This document shows positions 41,072 through 48,719 of a DNA stretch of 64,000 nucleotides, piece after piece (the first letter of the stretch is position 1; the number at the start of each line of letters is the position of its first letter). Below the pieces are notes generated by a model, which was not told where the DNA came from, did no database searches, and was given only the letters and a program-made list of their open reading frames with translations. The DNA comes from Candidatus Hydrogenedentota bacterium (GTDB taxonomy: Bacteria; Hydrogenedentota; Hydrogenedentia; Hydrogenedentales; SLHB01). Location of the stretch: NCBI GenBank assembly GCA_029552745.1, contig JAKPDK010000184.1, positions 310,001 through 374,000 on the forward strand, written 5' to 3'. The position numbers and the translations under genes were made by a program.

Positions 41072-42028
41072 TTACTCGGGATAGATCGCCTCTTCGTGCC
41101 AAATCTTCCACATCAATTCATAGCGTTCCAGAGGCAGGCCGGTATAAACACAGTTGCTCGTCGAAAAAACGTATCCGTAGCCCGGCATGCCGTGCCGAAT
41201 GCAATAACGACAGGATTCAATGACTTCGTCCTCTGTTCCAGACTGTAACAAGCCGCAGTTCACGTTACCGATCAGACAGACGCGGTCCCCGTATAGCCGC
41301 TTCACTTCAGCAATATCTACCCCGGCTTGGGGATCGAGTGAATGCAACGCGTGAGGATTGGTGCTGACCAACTGATCCAAGATGGGCATAATGTTACCGT
41401 CTGTGTGTTTGATGGTGTAGAACCCCAAGTCGCGCAATCCCGCGATGGTGCGCGCCAAGTAAGGAGTCACCAACTCAGAAAACATCTCGGGCGACAAAAA
41501 AGGGTTGTCGTTGAAACAGTAGTCGGAACACATTGCAAACCCATCGACACCGCCGTGTTTTGCGATTTTTTCGCAACGTTCTAACTCGGCGTTCACGCGG
41601 CGGTCGGCTTCTTTTTTTGCGTCGTCGAGATGTTCATAAAACCAGAGAGTTTGCTCTGTCATATCGGCGCCGCTTGGGATGCTGTACGTGGGATCGCAAT
41701 ATAGTAAAAGGAAAAATTCGTTGCCGCTCTTTTCACGCACCAGGTCTACAAGACGCAGCGATTCCTCCAGGGAACCCGGATTGGGATGAAGAAAGATAGC
41801 ATCGTGCTCATAGCGGCGCGCCGTCATGATGAAGATGTCCGCCATTTCGTTCCGGTGAAGTTGACGTTCCTTCTCCGTCATTTGCGCCCATTGATGGTAG
41901 TTGCGTTGAGAGGGATGTACCTTTCCAAAAGCTTCCATCGTGAGAAAAAATACCAGTTCGAAATGGGGAACACGACCTTGAATGGGTCTTCGCTCCAAAG
42001 CGGCAATAAACCGTTCACGCGGGGTCAT
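41072..42028 (-). CDS. UroD-superfamily protein (second copy)
   Basis: 318 residues from ATG 42028, AAGGAG 8 bases upstream; the longer ORF start is not supported. TIM-barrel UroD family: MTPRERFIAALERRPI (typical N-terminus), FAMCSDYCFNDNPFLSPEMFSELV, then IKHTDGNIMPILDQL, and a late GYVFSTSNCV. The zinc-type HxC motif of the first paralogue is HxD here, so metal binding and chemistry probably differ. These proteins form large paralogous families in Planctomycetes-like genomes with unknown substrates, possibly demethylation with corrinoids. It is linked to the zinc-ribbon membrane protein. Confidence 0.8.
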   Translation of the reverse strand: MTPRERFIAALERRPIQGRVPHFELVFFLTMEAFGKVHPSQRNYHQWAQMTEKERQLHRNEMADIFIMTARRYEHDAIFLHPNPGSLEESLRLVDLVREKSGNEFFLLLYCDPTYSIPSGADMTEQTLWFYEHLDDAKKEADRRVNAELERCEKIAKHGGVDGFAMCSDYCFNDNPFLSPEMFSELVTPYLARTIAGLRDLGFYTIKHTDGNIMPILDQLVSTNPHALHSLDPQAGVDIAEVKRLYGDRVCLIGNVNCGLLQSGTEDEVIESCRYCIRHGMPGYGYVFSTSNCVYTGLPLERYELMWKIWHEEAIYPE

Positions 42029-42194
42029 ACGATAGACTCCTTTTTGGGTTTTACTCTTAGGTGATATCAAAATTCGGAGGCTAATTTCACGAAAATCTGG
42101 CTATCAATCCCGAGGCACAGATTTCTTGCGTCTACTTTACACAGAAAAACGTGTTCGGAAGCCTGACAAAGGAAACAAGAATAGACAAAATGAT

Positions 42195-43046
42195 TTACCG
42201 CCGGGTACACCGAAAGCGGGCTTGCCATCCAAGGGTTTCTTGAGCATGGGAACAATCAACAAACGCACCGAATCCGTCACAACGGCTTAGTTTTTCTTTG
42301 TCTGTGGGTATCCCATGAAACCAACGTTCCGCTAGTTCCAAAGACGGTGTCGTGGAACGCTGGTCTTCGGCATGAAGCAAAAACACATCGAAGCCGTCAG
42401 CGGGCTCGTACGACAAACCCAAACGAATCGCTTCCACGACATCGCTCGTGCCAACATATTCGTTCAAACTAGGCCGCTCCGGGGCGGGACCTGCTTGAAA
42501 CTTCTCTTCACGAACCAGCGGCACAATCATAGTAGGACGGAAAACGACCACAGGTTTTCGAAAGCGTCTGACATAACATCGACACCAATGTTCCGCCTGC
42601 CACTTGCTGCCGCCGTAGTATTCGATGGTCAGATACGGGTGACTTTCATCAAACGGTAAGAACTTTGGCATAAAGTCGTCGTTCGGTTCTTCAAGAACAC
42701 CATGCACACGAATGGTGGAAATAAACAGGAAGTTTCTCAGCGCGGCGCTTTTCCCCGCTGCCTCCAATAAATTGATTGTACCTACGACGTTGGTATGCAC
42801 CAGTTCATTGAACGGGGGAAAATTCGAGGGGATTGCTCCGCAGTGAATGACGGCTTCTACGCCATCCATCGCCTCTTCAACCAAGGTTCTGTCCGTGACC
42901 GAGCCGACATACACTGGGCCGATATTCGACTGTGCCTCGTTCGCTGGGGCTTTCACGTCCATTTGCACGATTTCGTGTTCCGCCGCAAATTTGGCGACGA
43001 GCGCACTTCCCAGTTTGCCGCTACTGCCTGTCACTAAAATGCGCAT
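42195..43046 (-). CDS. NAD-dependent epimerase/dehydratase (extended SDR)
   Basis: 283 residues from ATG 43046. Nucleotide-binding TGSSGKLGSALVAKF, acidic DV for NAD, VIHCGAIPSNFPPFNELVHTNVVGTINLLEAA, Ser/Thr in ISTIRVHG, and catalytic YYGGSK (YxxxK). The ORF-track start at 43139 adds 31 residues running into the phoU 3' region and is not likely. Substrate is probably a nucleotide sugar or sugar acid. Uronate dehydrogenase is similar in size and organisation and would fit the uronate genes, but is not established. The spacer 42029-42194 holds nothing recognised. Confidence 0.85.
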   Translation of the reverse strand: MRILVTGSSGKLGSALVAKFAAEHEIVQMDVKAPANEAQSNIGPVYVGSVTDRTLVEEAMDGVEAVIHCGAIPSNFPPFNELVHTNVVGTINLLEAAGKSAALRNFLFISTIRVHGVLEEPNDDFMPKFLPFDESHPYLTIEYYGGSKWQAEHWCRCYVRRFRKPVVVFRPTMIVPLVREEKFQAGPAPERPSLNEYVGTSDVVEAIRLGLSYEPADGFDVFLLHAEDQRSTTPSLELAERWFHGIPTDKEKLSRCDGFGAFVDCSHAQETLGWQARFRCTRR

Positions 43047-43068
43047 GATAGAGGTATACCGGCGTGGG

Positions 43069-43782
43069 CTAAGTTGCTTGTTCCGTCGTAGCGTCAAGAT
43101 TGGAAGCGCTGGGACGATACGGCGAGGGCTCGCTCCCATGCCTTACGTCTCTTCCTTCCGCTACGAAGATGGCGTCTTCCGCAATGTTGGTGGCGTGGTC
43201 ACCGATACGTTCCAGATTACGAGCAACCACCAAGAATTGAATCGCACAATCAATAACCGAACTGTCCCGTTTCATCAAATCCACCAGTTCTTGCGTCACC
43301 TGGTTCTTCAGGTCGTCCAGGGCATCGTCTCGCTGAATGATCAGGCGGGCACGAGCAACGTCGAGAGTCAAAAAGGCATGGATACTTTCGTGAACCATTT
43401 CGCTTGCCATCCGAGCCATTTGGGGAAATTTTTCCGAGGGCGCGATCGGTTGCTTTTCGCTCAAAGCGAAGGCAATCTGAGAAATATTTACCGCCTTATC
43501 GCCAAGACGCTCTACCTCCGTACTAATACGGGACGCCCCTAGTAACAACCGAAGGTCGAATGCTGTGGGCTGGTACAATGCCAAGAGACGGCAACAGTTC
43601 TCGTCAACTTCCACCTGGAGTCGATCGAGGCGTTCCTCTTGGTGCTCGATATTTGCCAGGAGTCCTGTGTCGTGTTCCATGAGGGCTCTGACAGACTCGG
43701 AGATCATCGTCTCCGCTAACTCGCTCATTTCTGAGAGCATGTTCTTCAGCCCCGCAAGCTTTTCATCCAACCGTCTTTCCAT
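43069..43782 (-). CDS. phoU: Phosphate signalling protein PhoU (pst-operon copy)
   Basis: 237 residues, two three-helix bundles. Metal-binding repeats STEVERLGDKAVNISQIAF (first half) and ARNLERIGDHATNIAEDAIF (second half) follow the E-x-x-x-D-x-x-x-N-I pattern. PhoU links the Pst transporter to PhoR-type sensors and limits phosphate uptake. It is the last gene of the pst operon, 106 bases after pstB2. A second PhoU is encoded divergently at 48720. No phoR/phoB pair is seen in the window. Confidence 0.93.
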   Translation of the reverse strand: MERRLDEKLAGLKNMLSEMSELAETMISESVRALMEHDTGLLANIEHQEERLDRLQVEVDENCCRLLALYQPTAFDLRLLLGASRISTEVERLGDKAVNISQIAFALSEKQPIAPSEKFPQMARMASEMVHESIHAFLTLDVARARLIIQRDDALDDLKNQVTQELVDLMKRDSSVIDCAIQFLVVARNLERIGDHATNIAEDAIFVAEGRDVRHGSEPSPYRPSASNLDATTEQAT

Positions 43783-43888
43783 GCCCGAAGCCTTTCCGCC
43801 CTGTACTGCCTGTCTTTCGGCGCAAGCTTACCCCGATTGTACCACCAATACATACACTTTCGAACCCGCGGCGTTTCCAAAAACCGGA

Positions 43889-44641
43889 TCAGCCATATTT
43901 CCCACTGATGTAGTCCTGGGTTCTTTTGTCTTTGGGGGTAATGAACACCTCACTTGTGACCCCAAACTCAACCATCTCGCCCAGCAACATATATCCCGTA
44001 AAATCAGACACCCGCGCCGCTTGATGCATATTATGCGTAACAATAACGATTGTGTACGAAGCCCGCAGCTCGTTCATGAGTTCCTCGATCTTCGCCGTGG
44101 CGATAGGATCCAGCGCCGAACAAGGCTCGTCCATCAAGATTACCTCGGGTTCCACCGCAATAAGCCGCGCGATACACAACCGCTGTTGTTGATCCAAAGG
44201 CAAGTCCAATGCAGAGTCGCGCAACCTATCCTTTACATTATCCCATAACCAGGCGGCTTTAAGGCTCTTTTCTGCTTTTTCCGCCAAAAAGGACTTATTG
44301 AAATTCCCCGCCACCCGTAAACCGTAAACTACGTTATCAAATACCGACATCGGGAAAGGATTAGGTCGTTGAAACACCATGCCGACGCGTTTCCGTATGT
44401 CCTCCACGCGTGCGCCCGGCTCGTAGATGTTGAAGTTATCCAATAGGATTGTGCCTTGAATCCTTACATTAGGGATCAAGTCATTCATGCGATTCAGACA
44501 ACGTAGCAGTGTGGATTTCCCACATCCTGAGGGTCCGATCAATGCCGTTATCTTGTTTGCCTGGATCGGCATTGACACGCCCTTCAACGCTTGGAACTCC
44601 CCGTAGAACAGGTCGACTTTCTGAATGTCCATCTTCAGCAT
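43889..44641 (-). CDS. pstB: PstB2, phosphate ABC transporter ATPase with degenerate signature motif
   Basis: 250 residues, clearly PstB by overall similarity: Walker [11 protein letters not shown]-loop [12 protein letters not shown], Walker [15 protein letters not shown]-loop [13 protein letters not shown], and C-terminal [10 protein letters not shown]. The signature, LSGGQQQR in PstB proteins, reads LPLDQQQR here; the codons confirm it and there is no frameshift. Loss of the SGG serine/glycines should abolish gamma-phosphate contact in the opposing site. The companion PstB1 keeps LSGGQ but has lost its Q- and H-loop residues, so the two probably form an asymmetric heterodimer on the PstC-PstA membrane part. 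It is 12 bases downstream of pstB1. Confidence 0.93.
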   Translation of the reverse strand: MLKMDIQKVDLFYGEFQALKGVSMPIQANKITALIGPSGCGKSTLLRCLNRMNDLIPNVRIQGTILLDNFNIYEPGARVEDIRKRVGMVFQRPNPFPMSVFDNVVYGLRVAGNFNKSFLAEKAEKSLKAAWLWDNVKDRLRDSALDLPLDQQQRLCIARLIAVEPEVILMDEPCSALDPIATAKIEELMNELRASYTIVIVTHNMHQAARVSDFTGYMLLGEMVEFGVTSEVFITPKDKRTQDYISGKYG

Positions 44642-44653
44642 GGTTAAAATGCC

Positions 44654-45436
44654 TCAGCCGAATCGCCCGGTTACAAAATCTGCGGTGCGGGTGTCTTTGG
44701 GCACCGTGAAAATTTGAATTGCAGAGCCACACTCGACTAACTCCCCCATCAAGAAAAACGCTACTCGATCGCTTATTCGGGCGGCCTGCTTGGAATTATT
44801 CGTGACAAGCACGATCGTGTAATCCTGTTTAAGTGCAACCAGCGCCTCTTCAATTTTCGCTGTCGAAATCGGATCAAGTCCCGAGCATGGCTCGTCTAGT
44901 AAAATCACCTCGGGCTCTAATGCGAGGACACGGGCAAGACAAAGCCGCTGTTGTTGCCCACCCGAAAGACGAAGCGCGGAGGTTTTCAGTCGGTCTTTTA
45001 CTTCGTCCCATAAAAAGGCGGCTTTCAGACTTTTTTCGACGAGTTCGTCGAGTTTCGCCTTCTTTGGAGCACCAGAAAGCGTAGGGCCATAGACCACATT
45101 GTCATAAATGCTCATGGGCAACGCAACGGGAAGCGCAAACACCATAGAAACGCGTTTACGCAGGGCAACAGGGTCGTAGCTGGGATGATAAATGTCTTCC
45201 CCGTCGAGAAGGACCTGACCTTCAGAACGGAAACTGGGACTCAAATCGTTCAGGCGGTTCAGCGTTCGCAAGAATGTGGTCTTCCCCGAACCCGCAGGAC
45301 CGATGATCGAAAGAATCTCCTGCCGCATGATGTCCAAGGTGATGTTATTCAACGATTGAACATTGCCGAAAAAGACCTTTAGATTACGGATACAAATCTT
45401 AGGGACTTTGGTACCCTCTGCAGGTTCGGCAGACAT
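44654..45436 (-). CDS. pstB: PstB1, phosphate ABC transporter ATPase with altered Q-loop and H-loop
   Basis: 260 residues from ATG 45436, whose A is the last base of the pstA stop (TGATG), with AGAGG 8 bases upstream. Walker A GPAGSGKTT, intact signature LSGGQQQR and Walker B VILLDEPCSGLDP. The Q-loop, VFQ in PstB, is VFA (RVSMVFALPVALP), and the H-loop, VTHN, is VTNN (IVLVTNNSKQAARISD). These are the residues that sense the nucleotide and couple to the membrane domain. The catalytic Glu remains. This subunit's own nucleotide site should therefore be weak or inactive, while its signature completes the site of PstB2. Translationally coupled to pstA. Confidence 0.93.
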   Translation of the reverse strand: MSAEPAEGTKVPKICIRNLKVFFGNVQSLNNITLDIMRQEILSIIGPAGSGKTTFLRTLNRLNDLSPSFRSEGQVLLDGEDIYHPSYDPVALRKRVSMVFALPVALPMSIYDNVVYGPTLSGAPKKAKLDELVEKSLKAAFLWDEVKDRLKTSALRLSGGQQQRLCLARVLALEPEVILLDEPCSGLDPISTAKIEEALVALKQDYTIVLVTNNSKQAARISDRVAFFLMGELVECGSAIQIFTVPKDTRTADFVTGRFG

Positions 45437-46272
45437 CAAGAAAACCTCTTCATAAACTGGTGCATCAACCAATAAGAAATGCCATTTACCATGAGCACGG
45501 CAAGAACCAGCACCGCAGCCGTACCATAGGCATTCTCACTTGAAATCCCCTCCCGTGCCAGAATGTAAAAATGCACCGACATGGTGCGAACGCTGTCAAA
45601 CAAGGAAGAGGGCATCCGTAACGAAGAACCCGCAGTGAAAATCACTGCGGCAGTCTCACCGATGGACCTTCCCAGACTCAGAATAATACCCGTGACAATG
45701 CCAGGAAGGGCGTTGGGCAACACCACGCGCCACACCGTTCTCCAGCGAGTAGCGCCCAGCGAAAAACTCACTTCGCGATAGGCATACGGTACGGCACGGA
45801 TGGCTTCTTCGGTAGTTCGAATGATGGTCGGCAAAACCATCATGGCAAGCGTCAAGCCACCGGACAATATGCACCAACCCATCCGCAGTACGGTTACAAA
45901 GAAGATAAATCCAAACAAGCCAAAAATGATGGACGGAATACCGGCGAGACAGTCCGCACCAAAACGAATAGCGGCGGTGATTTTGGATTCACGGGTGTAC
46001 TCGGTTAAAAAAACCGCAGTACCGATACCCAACGGCACGGCAAAAACCAGCGCGACCGCCGGCAAAAGCACCGACCCAACAAGGGTGGGGAAAATCCCTC
46101 CCGCGCGCCCCATATCTTCCGGATTTGAGAACAAAAAACGAAAGGAAAGAACAGGTATACCTTTCACAAGAACGTGGCCAATGATGAAAATCAAGACGGC
46201 GACGGTAAAAAAAGTCGCGGCGCCCAGAACGACTCTAGCGACTGTTTGCGCGACGCGTGGCGGTATTCTCAT
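45436..46272 (-). CDS. pstA: Phosphate ABC transporter permease PstA
   Basis: 278 residues from ATG 46272. Six membrane segments beginning VLGAATFFTVAVLIFIIGHVLV. Binding-protein-dependent permease signature EVSFSLGATRWRTVWRVVLPNALPGIVTGIILSLGRSIGETAAVI, which contains the EAA loop (short part: SLGATRWRTV). Forms the channel with PstC. The ORF-track start at 46578 lies inside pstC in another frame and yields a Cys/His-rich nonsense N-terminus. The true ATG overlaps the pstC stop (ATGA), so translation is coupled. It is followed by pstB1 with a TGATG overlap. Confidence 0.93.
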   Translation of the reverse strand: MRIPPRVAQTVARVVLGAATFFTVAVLIFIIGHVLVKGIPVLSFRFLFSNPEDMGRAGGIFPTLVGSVLLPAVALVFAVPLGIGTAVFLTEYTRESKITAAIRFGADCLAGIPSIIFGLFGFIFFVTVLRMGWCILSGGLTLAMMVLPTIIRTTEEAIRAVPYAYREVSFSLGATRWRTVWRVVLPNALPGIVTGIILSLGRSIGETAAVIFTAGSSLRMPSSLFDSVRTMSVHFYILAREGISSENAYGTAAVLVLAVLMVNGISYWLMHQFMKRFS

Positions 46273-47123
46273 TTTTTCCGCCTCTCTTTTAAGGACCACA
46301 TAGCAAACGAGTTCAGCATCATGATGACGAGAAAAAGCACAACGCCCGTGGCAAAAAGGGCTTGCCGATGTCGACCCGTTGCATACCCCATTTCCAATGC
46401 AATATTTGCGGTAAGCGTTCGAACGGAATCCAACACAGAATTCGGAATCTTCACGGCATTTCCAGCAACCATGATGACTGCCATCGTCTCGCCGATAGCA
46501 CGTCCCATCCCCAGAATAATACTCGCCAAAATCCCAGATTTTGCGGCTTTCAACACGACCATATACTGGGTTTGCCAACGAGTAGCACCTAACGCCAGGG
46601 AGCCTTCCTTGTAGGAAGGCGGCACAGAATTCAACGCATCCATCGAGATACTCATAACCGTAGGAAGGATCATAATTCCCAGAATCAACGATGCCGCCAA
46701 CACGGAGAGACCAGGACCTCCGATGTAGGTGCGTATCAGGGGCGCCAAAACGGCAACCCCCATGAAACCATAAACTACCGACGGAATGCCCGCTAACAGT
46801 TCTATGACAGGTTTGATGATGCGCATCAAACCTTTCGGAGTGAACTCAACCAGATAGATCGCGCCCGCAACGCCAAGAGGGCCTCCGACAACCAATGCTC
46901 CAAATGTTACCCAAACGGAGCCTACAAGCATGGGAAAAATACCAAAGTGCTCTTTTGCGGGTTCCCATGTTGACGAAAACAGAAATTTACTGGGTCCCTC
47001 TTCCAAAATAAATGGAAAACCTTCTTTTAGAATGAAAAGCGCAATAAGCAAGAGGCTCCCCATCGCGGAAAGGGCGATAAATTGTAAGACGTAATAGACT
47101 ACCGTTTCGCTTTTCTGACTCAT
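46269..47123 (-). CDS. pstC: Phosphate ABC transporter permease PstC
   Basis: 284 residues from ATG 47123 with GAGGG upstream (47141 is an alternative). Six membrane segments, first VLQFIALSAMGSLLLIALFIL. Family features are FSSTWEPAKEHFGIFPMLVGS, the loop IKPVIELLAGIPSVVYGFMG, and the EAA motif YKEGSLALGATRWQTQYMVVL. Inner-membrane channel partner of PstA. The 116-base gap to pstS contains only a weak TCGGG/CCCGA inverted repeat that may adjust expression between the abundant binding protein and the membrane parts. Confidence 0.93.
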   Translation of the reverse strand: MSQKSETVVYYVLQFIALSAMGSLLLIALFILKEGFPFILEEGPSKFLFSSTWEPAKEHFGIFPMLVGSVWVTFGALVVGGPLGVAGAIYLVEFTPKGLMRIIKPVIELLAGIPSVVYGFMGVAVLAPLIRTYIGGPGLSVLAASLILGIMILPTVMSISMDALNSVPPSYKEGSLALGATRWQTQYMVVLKAAKSGILASIILGMGRAIGETMAVIMVAGNAVKIPNSVLDSVRTLTANIALEMGYATGRHRQALFATGVVLFLVIMMLNSFAMWSLKERRKK

Positions 47124-47239
47124 CCGAAACGCCCTCGTCATGCTATCGGGGAATAAGCATTTGAATTCACATATCCCGAGGGAACTGACACACAGTTACC
47201 TTGAGCCAACACAGAAAAGAACTGAAAAATGAACAACCT

Positions 47240-48043
47240 TCACTTTGCGGGAAGTAATCCGCTGTCGACAATGGTCTTCTGGCCTTCCGAAGAAAGCACA
47301 AAATCAATAAACGCCTTCACCGCGCCTTGAGGCTCGCCCTTGGTTAAGAAGAAAACCGGGCGCACGAGTGTATACTGCCCTTTTGTTATTGTTTCCGTAG
47401 TACACTCCACGCCACTCACGGTAACGGCTTTGACTTTTTCATTCACCAGACCGTGCGAAAGATACCCTATGGCATTTACATCATTCGCTACCGTTTCACG
47501 CACAGTCCCGTTGGAGTCCTGGATGACCGCTTCTCGAATCAATTCCACTCCGCCGACGATGGCTTCAAAAGAAGAACGGGTACCGGAGCCGGCTTCACGG
47601 GAAACCACGGTGATCGGACGCTCTTCACCGCCGACCTCCGACCAGTTCTTAATCACTCCATTAAATATGTTGCGGATCTGTTCGATGGACAGGTCTTTCA
47701 CAGGGTTTTGAGGGTGCACAATAACCGCAATGCCGTCTTTGGCGACAACAACAGATTTTAACGCACTTGCTTCAGGTGGAAGATTCACCAAATCCGCCAT
47801 GCCAATGTCCGCCGCTCCAGACACAGCAGATTGGATCCCAACAGCAGAACCACCCCCCTGAACCGTCACATTGATATCGGGGTGAGACTGCATAAACTGT
47901 TCCGCTAACTTCTCTGCGAAAGGCTGAAATGCAGTAGAACCAGCGGCAGTTACGGAGACCTTCCCTTTGCCGCAACCACTACCCAAGAAGACAATCATGA
48001 CGAAAGAACACAGGACGACAAAAGAGATAGTTTTTCTAGACAT
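47240..48043 (-). CDS. pstS: Phosphate-binding lipoprotein PstS
   Basis: 267 residues from ATG 48043 (GGGGG 5 bases upstream). Lipoprotein signal SFVVLCSFVMIVFLGSGC with lipobox Cys. Phosphate-binding segments AAGSTAFQPFAEKLAEQF (Ser/Thr loop), QGGGSAVGIQSAVSGAADIGMA and SREAGSGTRSSFE are the classical PstS contacts. Relatively short for PstS, as in the PBP-like clade. Periplasmic, membrane-tethered receptor delivering phosphate to PstCA. First gene of the leftward operon pstS-pstC-pstA-pstB1-pstB2-phoU; its promoter is the repeat-associated one at 48131-48176. Confidence 0.95.
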   Translation of the reverse strand: MSRKTISFVVLCSFVMIVFLGSGCGKGKVSVTAAGSTAFQPFAEKLAEQFMQSHPDINVTVQGGGSAVGIQSAVSGAADIGMADLVNLPPEASALKSVVVAKDGIAVIVHPQNPVKDLSIEQIRNIFNGVIKNWSEVGGEERPITVVSREAGSGTRSSFEAIVGGVELIREAVIQDSNGTVRETVANDVNAIGYLSHGLVNEKVKAVTVSGVECTTETITKGQYTLVRPVFFLTKGEPQGAVKAFIDFVLSSEGQKTIVDSGLLPAK

Positions 48044-48130
48044 ATTTACCCCCAAGCTCATGTGTGCTGGTTTCTGAGGAACACTATTGCCGACTCATTT
48101 GACAACGGTTTTCTTGGTTACGCCACACAC

Positions 48131-48176
48131 AGTCTACCACTCCTAACAGGTGAGAATCAAATGCATGTATTCGTCC
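48131..48176 (-). promoter_or_regulatory. Repeat-associated promoter (F, left side), driving the pst operon
   Basis: On the minus strand GGACGAATAC (48176-48167), 6 bases, TTGATT, 18 bases, TAGACT: the same geometry as promoters A, B, E and F-right. The 180 bases upstream on this strand share AAATACTCAAG, AAACGGCTCC and TAACAAAAG with module B. Predicted start about 48124, leader about 80 bases. I see no classical Pho box. Confidence 0.65.
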
Positions 48177-48361
48177 AGCACGCTTGGCGCTTTTGTTATA
48201 TTGGACGAGGGACTGAAGAAAGGATCTTTGATGAAGATCATTAGGGGAAAGAATCGACGCGTGGCACCCTGAAGTCCGAGGGAGCCGTTTACAAACCCCT
48301 TGAGTATTTGCGAGTTCTCGTTTTTCCGTGTTACGTCTTATTGCGCCATGTCTCGCCCTCT

Positions 48362-48503
48362 GTCTTTGTGCGAAATGAGTCCCCGACGCGACGAAGCAAT
48401 CCCCTCAACCGCGCAGCGCAAGATGACGTGGGCATGGGTCGGGGTAATCTCCGGATACCTAAGGGGATTGCCACGTCGCCCCTTCGGGGCTCCTCGCAAT
48501 GAC
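48362..48503. repeat. Palindromic intergenic repeat, copy F, between pstS and phoU
   Basis: 142 bases; left end degenerate (GTCTTTGTGCGAAATGAG), remainder almost identical to copy D, ending GCTCCTCGCAATGAC. Promoter modules lie on both sides, pointing outwards. ORFs here (48300-48662, 48308-48502) are repeat translations. Confidence 0.92.
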
Positions 48504-48617
48504 AACGGTACGCAGATCGTAGTGGCAGCGATTTCCCGGTACCCTCCCCTTATGACGTCAACGGAAAGTATTCACAGTAATTGCTCACAAGAAGCCGCGA
48601 AAAATACAAAAGATGTT

Positions 48618-48663
48618 GGACGAATACCGTGTCTAGTGAAAAGCGGCTCAATTAGGGTATGAT
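48618..48663 (+). promoter_or_regulatory. Repeat-associated promoter (F, right side), driving the second phoU
   Basis: GGACGAATAC, 6 bases, TAGTGA, 18 bases, TATGAT. The -35 is weak, the -10 good. Predicted start about 48670, about 50 bases before ATG 48720. Confidence 0.55.
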
Positions 48664-48719
48664 GTCTTCAGGACATAGTATAGTAAGCGGTGAAACCTGG
48701 GAGTAGACAAGAAGTGCTT

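Noticed and set aside
45436-46578. PstA with an extra 102-residue Cys/His-rich N-terminus
   Set aside because: The extension is the pstC gene read in the wrong frame; ATG 46272 overlapping the pstC stop is the real start.
48062-48300. Pho box upstream of pstS
   Set aside because: I looked for two CTGTCAT-like direct repeats at the usual distance and found none convincing.
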